64,000 nt of DNA from JANXPZ01 sp033853925 (GTDB taxonomy: Bacteria > Eisenbacteria > RBG-16-71-46), in NCBI GenBank assembly GCA_033853925.1, contig JAWOLC010000022.1:1-64000 (forward strand), given 5' to 3'. Positions 16,805-23,016 of the stretch are shown here, piece after piece. Numbering within the stretch: position 1 is the first letter of the stretch; each line of letters opens with the position of its first letter. The notes below the pieces were generated by a model. That model made no database searches, was not told the DNA's origin, and was given only the letters and a program-made list of their open reading frames with translations. The translations under genes and the position numbers were made by a program.

Positions 16805-17958
16805 GTGGGCTCCCGGCAACGGCCCCGGTGGTCATCATCGGAGCCGGCTGCATCGGCGCCTCGATCGCGTACCACCTCGGGCGCAGGGGCGTGAAGGACG
16901 TCGTGGTGATCGAGAAGGAGCCGTTCGCGGGGGCCGGGTCGACCTCGAAGGCGGCGGGCGGCATCCGCGCGCAGTTCTCGACGCCCCTCAGCGTGCGCAT
17001 CTCGATGCTGGCCGAGGAGCACTTCCGGCGCTTCGCCGCCGAGATGGAGACCGATCCCGTCTTCTTCCCGGTGGGCTACCTGTTCCTGCTCAGCGACGCG
17101 GAATCCTGGAGCGCCTTCCAGCGGCAGGCCGAGATGCAGATCTCCCTGGGCCTGCCCGTGCAGGTGCTGACCCCGGAGGGCGCGCGCGGGATCGTGCCGG
17201 AGCTGAACGTCGAGGACGTGGTCGGCGCGACCTTCTGCCTGGAAGACGGTCTGGGCAATCCGCACGAGGTCACGCAGAGCTACGTGACCCAGGCGCGGCG
17301 TCTCGGCGCCTACTTCCATTTCGGCGACGCGGCCCGGGGGCTGGTGATGGAGGGGCGGCGCGTGACGGGGGTGCGCACGGCCTCCGGGGTGATCAGCTCG
17401 CCCATGGTGGTGAACGCCGCGGGTCCGTACGCCGCCGAGGTGGCCGCCTGGGCGGGCGTGGACCTGCCCGTGCGGCCCGTGCGCCGCCACTGCTTCACCA
17501 CCGAGCCGCTGCCGATGGCGCGCGAGACCCTGCCCATGATCGTGGACATGGGCTCGGGGGTCTACATGCACCGCGAGAGCGGCGGCCTGCTGCTCGGCTA
17601 CGCGAATCCGGAGGAGCCCGAAGGCTTCAACCTGAGCGTGAATTGGGATCTCCTCGAGCGCATCGTCGAGCCCGCCATGCACCGGGTGCCGGCGCTCGAG
17701 TCGGCGCAGATCTCGAACGGGTGGGCGGGACTCTACGAGACGACGCCGGACCACAACTCCGTGCTGGGACCGCCGCGGGGGGTGGAGGGCCTGCTGCTCG
17801 CCAACGGCTTCAGCGGCCACGGCTTCATGCACGCCCCGGCCGTGGGGCAGCTCCTCGCGGAGTGGATCGTCGACGGCCAGCCGAGCCTCGACCTCTCGGC
17901 GCTGCGGCTGGAGCGCTTCTCGGAGCACAAGGCCATGATCGAGGCGAACGTCATCTGA
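16801..17958 (+). CDS. FAD-dependent oxidoreductase (DAO / sarcosine-oxidase beta-like)
   Basis: 385 residues from ATG 16801, overlapping the upstream stop by 4 bases. N-terminal FAD-binding Rossmann motif VVIIGAGCIGASIAYHLGRR (about 11-30), then EKEPFAGAGSTSKAAGGIRA, typical of sarcosine/dimethylglycine oxidase beta chains. MVVNAAGPYA lies mid-chain and GFSGHGFMHAPAVGQLLAEW binds FAD at the C-terminus. The family oxidises secondary or tertiary amines such as sarcosine, proline or glycine derivatives. No alpha/gamma subunits or folate-linked genes are adjacent, so the substrate is open. It overlaps the MBL-fold gene by one base. Confidence 0.85.
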   Translation: MSGLPATAPVVIIGAGCIGASIAYHLGRRGVKDVVVIEKEPFAGAGSTSKAAGGIRAQFSTPLSVRISMLAEEHFRRFAAEMETDPVFFPVGYLFLLSDAESWSAFQRQAEMQISLGLPVQVLTPEGARGIVPELNVEDVVGATFCLEDGLGNPHEVTQSYVTQARRLGAYFHFGDAARGLVMEGRRVTGVRTASGVISSPMVVNAAGPYAAEVAAWAGVDLPVRPVRRHCFTTEPLPMARETLPMIVDMGSGVYMHRESGGLLLGYANPEEPEGFNLSVNWDLLERIVEPAMHRVPALESAQISNGWAGLYETTPDHNSVLGPPRGVEGLLLANGFSGHGFMHAPAVGQLLAEWIVDGQPSLDLSALRLERFSEHKAMIEANVI

Positions 17959-18608
17959 TGGCGCTCGAGCGCCACGGGCTGCGGCTCGGCCCGCTCGACA
18001 ACAACACCTACGTGCTGGTCTGCGCGCGCACGCGCGAATGCGCGCTCGTCGACGTGGGCTTCGGAGGCCAGGAGGTCGTCCGCTGGGTGCGGTCGCGGGC
18101 CGGGCCCCTGGTGGTGCGCTACCTGCTCAATACGCACGGGCACTACGACCACGTCTGCGGCGCTCGCGAGGTGCAGGAGGCCCTGGGCGGCGAGTTCTGG
18201 CTCCATCCCGCCGATCGGCCGCTGCTCCAGCGCCTGAGCGAGCAGGGCGCGGCCTTCGGCTTTCCCCCGGCGCGCGCGCCCGACCGGGTGCACGACCTGG
18301 CGGACGGGCAGCGCCTGGACCTCGGCGACGAGGCCCTCGAGGTGATCCATACGCCGGGACACTCGCCGGGGGGCGTCGTCTTCCGCTGGCGGGACGACCT
18401 CTGGGTGGGGGACACGCTCTTCGCCGGCTCGATCGGGCGCACGGACCTGCCCGGAGGGTCGGCGGCCGAGCTGGAGCGCTCCATCCGGACGCGGCTCTTC
18501 ACCCTGGGCGATCGCCTGCGCGTCCACCCCGGGCACGGGCCGTCCACGACGATCGGCCGCGAGCGCGCGAGCAACCCCTTCGTGGGCGAGAGAGGAGGAC
18601 GGACATGA
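17958..18608 (+). CDS. MBL-fold metallo-hydrolase (glyoxalase II-like)
   Basis: 216 residues. ATG 17958 shares a base with the previous stop (TGATG). The metal motif THGHYDH (about 59-65) is followed by IHTPGHSPGGVVF and HPGHGPSTT, giving the full set of His/Asp ligands for two metals. GDTLFAGSIGRTDLPGG is typical of the hydroxyacylglutathione-hydrolase/YcbL branch. Likely hydrolyses a small thioester or related compound in the cytosol. In an organism carrying bacillithiol genes (32.3-35.2 kb) the natural thiol conjugate might be bacillithiol-based, which is inference. Overlaps the next gene by 4 bases. Confidence 0.86.
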   Translation: MALERHGLRLGPLDNNTYVLVCARTRECALVDVGFGGQEVVRWVRSRAGPLVVRYLLNTHGHYDHVCGAREVQEALGGEFWLHPADRPLLQRLSEQGAAFGFPPARAPDRVHDLADGQRLDLGDEALEVIHTPGHSPGGVVFRWRDDLWVGDTLFAGSIGRTDLPGGSAAELERSIRTRLFTLGDRLRVHPGHGPSTTIGRERASNPFVGERGGRT

Positions 18609-19675
18609 GCGGCGAGCCCGAGCGATCCCCACGACCTCCCGGAGAGTGGCAGTCCCGCCTGCGCCTGCACCCCACGGCGTTCATCGCTCCCGGCGCGGTG
18701 GTCGTCGGGGAGGTCGAGCTGGGGCCGCGGTCCAGCGTCTGGTTCCACACCGTGGTGCGCGGCGACGTGGCCCCCATCGAGGTGGGCGAGGACACGAACG
18801 TCCAGGACGGCACGGTCGTGCACGTGGACGAGGGACAGCCCGCGCGGATCGGCGCCCGCGTCACGATCGGGCACCGGGCGGTCGTCCACGGCTGCCTGAT
18901 CGAGGACGAGTGCCTGGTGGGCATGGGCGCCATCGTGCTCACCGGCGCGCGCATCGGCACGGGCTCCCTGGTGGCGGCCGGGGCGCTGGTGCGCGAGGGA
19001 CAGGTCGTGCCCGCCGGCAGCGTGGTCCTCGGCGTGCCGGCCAAGGTGGTGGGCCCGGCGACGGACGAGCATCGGGCGCTCATCCGCGGCGGCGCCGAGC
19101 ACTACGTGGCGCTCGCCCGCTCCTACCTGGAGCGGGCCTTCGCGGGGCCGCATCCGCCCGCGGCGAGCGTGGGCGTGGGCGCGAGACTTCGCGGCCCGAT
19201 GAGCTTCCTGGAATGGGGGCAGCTCCTCGCCGTGCTGGCCGAGAGCCCCGATTGGGTCGCCGACCGGCTCGAGCGGAACGCCGAGCCGGCGTGGCGGGGG
19301 CGGCCGGCGCCGGAGCGGTGGTCCGCGATCGAGGTCCTGTGTCACCTGCACGACGTGGATCTGGAGGTCTGGGCCCCGCGACTCGAACGCCTGCTGACCG
19401 AGACGGCTCCCACGCTCCCCGACGCCGACCTGTCCGGCTGGGAGACGGCACGCGGCTACGCCCAGCAGTCGCCCGCTCGCGTGCTCGAGGAATGGAGCGC
19501 GGCGCGGCGCCGACTCCTGGCGCGGCTCGCGCCGCTCGGCCGCGGAGACTGGGACCGCGTCGGATTCCATGCACGCCGCGGGCCGTATCCTCTGGCCGAG
19601 ATGGTCCGCTACTGGGGCGATCACGACCTGGGCCACCGCCGGCAGATGGCGGAAGCCCTTGGCGAGTTCGCGTGA
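18605..19675 (+). CDS. Gamma-carbonic-anhydrase-like / DinB-like fusion protein
   Basis: 356 residues, one uninterrupted frame from ATG 18605 (overlapping the MBL gene). Residues ~15-190 are a left-handed beta-helix of the gamma-carbonic anhydrase/YrdA type (hexapeptide repeats HPTAFIAPGAVVVGEVELG, VVRGDVAPIEVGEDTNVQDG, RVTIGHRAVVHGCLIEDECL), with His residues in VVHVDEG and IGHRAVVHG in the metal-ligand positions. Residues ~200-356 are a DinB-like four-helix bundle (WSAIEVLCHLHDVDLEVW, YWGDHDLGHRRQMAEAL) with the His residues that bind metal. The two domains normally come as separate proteins. DinB proteins include thiol S-transferases, among them bacillithiol transferases. Overlaps the SDR-like gene by 4 bases. 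Confidence 0.85.
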   Translation: MSGEPERSPRPPGEWQSRLRLHPTAFIAPGAVVVGEVELGPRSSVWFHTVVRGDVAPIEVGEDTNVQDGTVVHVDEGQPARIGARVTIGHRAVVHGCLIEDECLVGMGAIVLTGARIGTGSLVAAGALVREGQVVPAGSVVLGVPAKVVGPATDEHRALIRGGAEHYVALARSYLERAFAGPHPPAASVGVGARLRGPMSFLEWGQLLAVLAESPDWVADRLERNAEPAWRGRPAPERWSAIEVLCHLHDVDLEVWAPRLERLLTETAPTLPDADLSGWETARGYAQQSPARVLEEWSAARRRLLARLAPLGRGDWDRVGFHARRGPYPLAEMVRYWGDHDLGHRRQMAEALGEFA

Positions 19676-20388
19676 TCCTCGTCCGCGCCCTCCCGCGCCC
19701 GGCCAGCGCCCCGCACCGGTTGCTCCGCGCGCTGGAGCGACGAGGCTGGGGCTGGGGCGTCGCGGGAGACCAGGCGACGGACGGGGATACGCTGCTCCTC
19801 GCCCCGGGACCCGGCGAGCCGGCGGCCGCGACCCTGGCCTGGCTGGCCGCGCGATCTCGGAGCGACCGGGCGCGCCTCCTCGTGCTGACCCGCCTGGGCA
19901 CTCACCCCGACGCCCGCGCTCCGGACCTCGGCGACTGCTGGAGACTGGAGGAAGCGGCGCGCGCCAGCGGGCAGCCGACGCTGACCTTGCGTCTGGCGCC
20001 GCTGCTGGGCCCGGAGAGCCCACTCTGGCTCCGGCTGCGCGCGGTGGCAGGGGGGTCGCGGTGGGGCGAGCGGCTCGTGAATCCGGTCGCGGAGGGGGAC
20101 GTTCTCGAGACCCTGGACCGCGGGCTCTCGGGCCGTGCAGAATGGGGTGGCTGGTTCGAAGTGGCGGGGCCCGAGGTCTGGAGCCTGGCGGAGCTGGCAG
20201 CGCTGGCCCGGGAGACGTGCGGCCCGCTGCCCCGCGGCGCGGGCGCCTGGGAGCCGCCGCTCGAGGAGATCGAGGAGCATCGGCTCGCCGAGGCGGGGCC
20301 GTGGCTCGCGCACTTCCGGCTGAGCGCGCGGCCGCTGGTCGAGCAGGCGCGCGCCTGGCGGACGGCGGAGGAGGGGGGCACGGCATGA
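19672..20388 (+). CDS. atypical SDR / NAD(P)-binding-like protein
   Basis: 238 residues from GTG 19672 (overlap with previous stop). The C-terminal half looks like the extended/atypical SDR fold: LTLRLAPLLGPESPLWLRL, RLVNPVAEGDVLETLDRGL and WFEVAGPEVWSLAELAALA, as in NDUFA9-like proteins. The N-terminal half lacks the usual GxxGxxG; instead it reads ILVRALPRPASAPHRLLR and LLLAPGPGEPAAATLAWLA. The dinucleotide site is therefore shortened or lost and the protein may not be an active oxidoreductase. No specific function can be given. Embedded between the gamma-CA/DinB fusion and the MoaB-like gene with 4-base overlaps. Confidence 0.6.
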   Translation: MILVRALPRPASAPHRLLRALERRGWGWGVAGDQATDGDTLLLAPGPGEPAAATLAWLAARSRSDRARLLVLTRLGTHPDARAPDLGDCWRLEEAARASGQPTLTLRLAPLLGPESPLWLRLRAVAGGSRWGERLVNPVAEGDVLETLDRGLSGRAEWGGWFEVAGPEVWSLAELAALARETCGPLPRGAGAWEPPLEEIEEHRLAEAGPWLAHFRLSARPLVEQARAWRTAEEGGTA

Positions 20389-20948
20389 AGCGGCTGCTCG
20401 CGCGAGGGGCTGGCCGTCGCGCGCCCCGGCCCGCGGCGCATCGTTCGGACCGCGCTCCCCGCCCGGTGGGCTGCGCGCTGGTCACCGTGAGCGACACGCG
20501 GCGCGGCCGCGAGGACACCGCGGGCGCCCTCATCGAGCGGCGGCTCCTCGCCGCCGGCCATCGGCTGACCACGAGAGCCTGGGTGAAGGACGAGCCGGCG
20601 GCCCTGCGGCGCGCGGCGCGGATGGCGCTGCAGCGCGCCGACACGGACGTGCTCCTGGTCACGGGCGGCACGGGCCTGGGGCCGCGTGACCGGACGCCCG
20701 ACGCCCTCGAGTCCCTCGTCGAGCGCCGCCTGCCGGGGTTCGGCGAGCTCTTCCGCGTGGCCTCGGTGAGCCAGGTGGGGCCGGCGGCCTGGCTCTCGCG
20801 GGCGGAGGCGTTCGTTGCCCGCGGGCGGCTGGTGGTGACGCTCCCCGGTTCCCGCGCGGCCGTCGCCCTGGCGCTCGACGAGCTGCTGCTACCCGAGCTG
20901 GTCCACGTCGTCCGGATGCTGGGCCGCTTCTCGCCCGTGGAGGAATGA
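20385..20948 (+). CDS. MoaB/Mog-family molybdopterin-binding protein
   Basis: 187 residues from ATG 20385 (overlap). After an Arg-rich N-terminal extension of about 28 residues the MPT-binding domain begins: CALVTVSDTRRGREDTAG, DVLLVTGGTGLGPRDRTPDA, LFRVASVSQVGPAAWLSRAE, LVVTLPGSRAAVALALDELL. MoaB/Mog adenylate molybdopterin before molybdenum insertion. The central GGTGLGPRDRTPD motif is intact; the second conserved Ser/Arg region reads VGPAAWLSRA. No other moa/moe gene is near, so the gene is separated from its pathway. The stop overlaps the region preceding dcd. Confidence 0.85.
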   Translation: MKRLLARGAGRRAPRPAAHRSDRAPRPVGCALVTVSDTRRGREDTAGALIERRLLAAGHRLTTRAWVKDEPAALRRAARMALQRADTDVLLVTGGTGLGPRDRTPDALESLVERRLPGFGELFRVASVSQVGPAAWLSRAEAFVARGRLVVTLPGSRAAVALALDELLLPELVHVVRMLGRFSPVEE

Positions 20949-20950
20949 GG

Positions 20951-21505
20951 ATGTCGATCAAGCCCGATCACTGGATCCGGAAGATGTGCCTCGAGCACCG
21001 GATGATCGAGCCGTTCGCGGAGAAGCAGGTGCGCGAGGGCGTCATCTCCTTCGGTGTCTCGTCGTACGGCTACGACCTGCGCATCGCCGACGAGTTCAAG
21101 ATCTTCACGAACGTGAACTCGACCATCGTGGACCCCAAGCGGATGGACCCGGCCTCCATGGTGGACTTCAAGGGGCCCGTGGCGGTGATCCCGCCCAACT
21201 CCTTCGCGCTCGGCCGCAGCGTGGAGTACTTCCGCATCCCGCGGAACGTGCTGTGCACCTGCCTGGGCAAGTCCACCTACGCCCGCTGCGGCATCATCAC
21301 GAACGTGACGCCGTTCGAGCCGGAGTGGGAGGGCTTCGTCACCCTCGAGATCAGCAACACGACGCCCCTGCCGGCCCGCGTCTACGCCAACGAGGGGATC
21401 GCCCAGGTGCTGTTCTTCGAGAGCGACTCGCCCTGCGAGGTGTCCTATCGGGACAAGGCGGGGAAGTACCAGGCTCAGCGGGGCATCACCCTGCCGCGTC
21501 TCTAG
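20951..21505 (+). CDS. dcd: dCTP deaminase
   Basis: 184 residues from ATG 20951, which has GGAGG at 20939-20943 seven bases upstream; an earlier in-frame ATG at 20945 lies on top of that site. Converts dCTP to dUTP (or directly to dUMP in bifunctional members). MSIKPDHWI begins the protein; SFGVSSYGYDLRIADEF, VIPPNSFALGRSVEYFRIP, CLGKSTYARCGI, EWEGFVTLEISNTTPLPA (catalytic Glu region), VLFFESD and GKYQAQRG are all present. It is last in the overlapping chain from 15977. It is followed after 24 bases by the nuoI promoter candidate. Confidence 0.94.
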   Translation: MSIKPDHWIRKMCLEHRMIEPFAEKQVREGVISFGVSSYGYDLRIADEFKIFTNVNSTIVDPKRMDPASMVDFKGPVAVIPPNSFALGRSVEYFRIPRNVLCTCLGKSTYARCGIITNVTPFEPEWEGFVTLEISNTTPLPARVYANEGIAQVLFFESDSPCEVSYRDKAGKYQAQRGITLPRL

Positions 21506-21529
21506 CCGGGTCCAGCCGGGCGCCGCCGT

Positions 21530-21558
21530 TTGCGCCGGCGTGCCGCCCCCGCTACCCT
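21530..21558 (+). promoter_or_regulatory. candidate promoter of nuoI
   Basis: TTGCGC at 21530-21535, 17-base spacer, TACCCT at 21553-21558. The surrounding GCTACCCTGGC is identical to the -10 region proposed before the minus-strand gene at 51456. Confidence 0.45.
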
Positions 21559-21607
21559 GGCGCCTCTACTGTCGTCCGCTCTCCCGGTCCGCGAGGAGTC
21601 CGAAAGC

Positions 21608-22057
21608 ATGCTGAAGGAGCTGGCAACGGGGCTCAACGTCACCCTCGAGCACCTGTTCCTCAAGAAGCCGGTCACCTTGCAGTATCCCAACGAGAAGCTC
21701 GAGATGTTCCCGCGCTTCCGCGGCCGGCACATCCTGGCGCGCCACGAGGACGGCCTCGAGCGCTGCGTCGGCTGCGAGCTGTGCGCGGTGGCCTGCCCCG
21801 CGGACGCGATCTTCGTGAAGGCCGCCGAGAACGATCCCGACGCGCCCTGCTCGCACGGCGAGCGCTATGCCGAGCGCTACGAGATCAACATGCTGCGCTG
21901 CATCTTCTGCGGCATGTGCGAGGAGGCGTGCCCCGAGGAGGCGATCTTCCTCGAGAAGGACTACGAGCTTTCGGACTACCGGCGGGAGGCGTTCATCTAC
22001 ACGAAGGACGAGCTGCTCGTGCCGGTGGAGAAGGCCGGCTACCTCCCCGTGCGTTGA
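21608..22057 (+). CDS. nuoI: NADH-quinone oxidoreductase subunit I (stand-alone)
   Basis: 149 residues from ATG 21608. Ferredoxin-like complex I subunit carrying two [4Fe-4S] clusters (N6a/N6b): CVGCELCAVACPADAI and CIFCGMCEEACPEEAI, all eight cysteines present. The N-terminal part (LNVTLEHLFLKKPVTLQYP, FPRFRGRHIL) matches NuoI rather than a free ferredoxin. It lies alone, with dcd before and a hairpin then hsp20 after; no other nuo gene is in the window. The genome may have scattered complex I genes, or this is an extra copy. Confidence 0.9.
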   Translation: MLKELATGLNVTLEHLFLKKPVTLQYPNEKLEMFPRFRGRHILARHEDGLERCVGCELCAVACPADAIFVKAAENDPDAPCSHGERYAERYEINMLRCIFCGMCEEACPEEAIFLEKDYELSDYRREAFIYTKDELLVPVEKAGYLPVR

Positions 22058-22089
22058 GAGGCGGGCGGCACGGCCGGTCGCGGGCCGGA

Positions 22090-22125
22090 CTGGCGGGCGG
22101 GGTCCCGAAGGACCTCGCCCGCCAG
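22090..22125. terminator. strong hairpin after nuoI
   Basis: CTGGCGGGCGGGGTCC, CGAA tetraloop, GGACCTCGCCCGCCAG: a 16-bp stem with one G-T wobble, 33 bases after the nuoI stop. No U-tract. Confidence 0.65.
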
Positions 22126-22412
22126 CTCATGGGGGGGCGCGTTCCCGGACGAACCGCAGCGTTCCCACGCGGAACGCCTCCGTTCCGCTGCTGGACGCTG
22201 CGGGGGAAGAGCGCACCTCGCCCAGCAGGTGAAGCCATCGGTCGAGTCGCCGCCCCGGCAACGAGTTGGGTCGCGGCGGCGAGACCGGCACGCGCTCTGC
22301 TTTGCGCCCCGGCAGGTGATGGCAAAGGCCGCGTGTGGCCGGGCCGGCCGGCCCGCTGGGGCCGGCGACCGAGCCCGGCAGGACGCGTGAAGCTCTGAAG
22401 GAGGAACTCACC
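22126..22412. other. hsp20 upstream region with GTTCC/GGAAC repeats
   Basis: About 290 bases without a gene. At 22139-22188 the element GCGTTCC occurs twice directly (22139, 22159) and its complement GGAACGC once (22171), with a further CGTTCC at 22181. The pair GCGTTCC-CACGC-GGAACGC (22159-22177) is a perfect 7-bp inverted repeat. This could be an operator controlling hsp20 and dnaK. No CIRCE element (TTAGCACTC/GAGTGCTAA) and no clear sigma32-type promoter are seen. Confidence 0.4.
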
Positions 22413-22865
22413 ATGGCACTCATTCGCTGGACGCCCGCTCAGACTCCCATGCGGGATCTCGTCGGCATGCAGGACGAGATGAATCGGCTGTTCGACTCCG
22501 TGTTCGGCCGGACTCCTGCCCGCACGGGGTTCGACTTCGTCCCGGTCGTGGACATCGAGGAGACCCCCGAGCAGTTCATCATCAAGGCGGACCTGCCGGG
22601 CATCTCGCCGAAGGACGTGAAGGTCAATCTGATGGGGGACACGCTCACCATCCGCGGGGAGCGGAAGCAGGAGAGCACGAAGTCCGAGGCCAACCTGGTG
22701 CGCTGCGAGCGGGTGTACGGCTCGTTCGAGCGTGCCTTCACCCTCGGGGCGCCGGTGCGGGCCGATCAGGTGAAGGCCAGCTTCAAGGACGGCGTGCTCG
22801 AGGTGCAGGTGCCCAAGGCGGAGGAAGCCCGCCTGCGGGAGATCGAGGTCAAGGTCGGCGGCTGA
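22413..22865 (+). CDS. Hsp20 small heat-shock protein
   Basis: 150 residues from ATG 22413 with a strong AAGGAGG site. ATP-independent holdase that keeps unfolding proteins soluble. The N-terminal arm (MRDLVGMQDEMNRLFDSVFG) is followed by the alpha-crystallin domain (about 45-140). That domain contains FVPVVDIEETPEQFIIKADL, ISPKDVKVNLMGDTLTIRGE, GSFERAFTLGAPVRADQVKA and the terminal FKDGVLEVQVPKAEEA. The C-terminal I-x-I motif appears as REIEVKV. It stands upstream of dnaK, from which it is separated by a hairpin, so both belong to a stress-response locus. Confidence 0.93.
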   Translation: MALIRWTPAQTPMRDLVGMQDEMNRLFDSVFGRTPARTGFDFVPVVDIEETPEQFIIKADLPGISPKDVKVNLMGDTLTIRGERKQESTKSEANLVRCERVYGSFERAFTLGAPVRADQVKASFKDGVLEVQVPKAEEARLREIEVKVGG

Positions 22866-22880
22866 GTCGCCGCCGCGAGC

Positions 22881-22904
22881 GGGCCGGCCCGGTCGAGCCG
22901 GCCC
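22881..22904. terminator. hairpin between hsp20 and dnaK
   Basis: GGGCCGGC, 8-base loop, GCCGGCCC: perfect 8-bp stem starting 16 bases after the hsp20 stop. Could end the hsp20 transcript or attenuate read-through into dnaK. Confidence 0.5.
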
Positions 22905-23016
22905 TCGGAAGGACGAGCCAGGAGCGACCCGGGCCCCCGGCCACCCACTTCGGGTGGGCCGCGGGGCCCCGTGGCGCGCCTGCCGTCCGGGCCAGACACG
23001 GTAGGAAGGACACGTC

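Noticed and set aside
22126..22412. CIRCE or sigma32 control of hsp20
   Set aside because: No TTAGCACTC-N9-GAGTGCTAA and no recognisable heat-shock promoter in the region.
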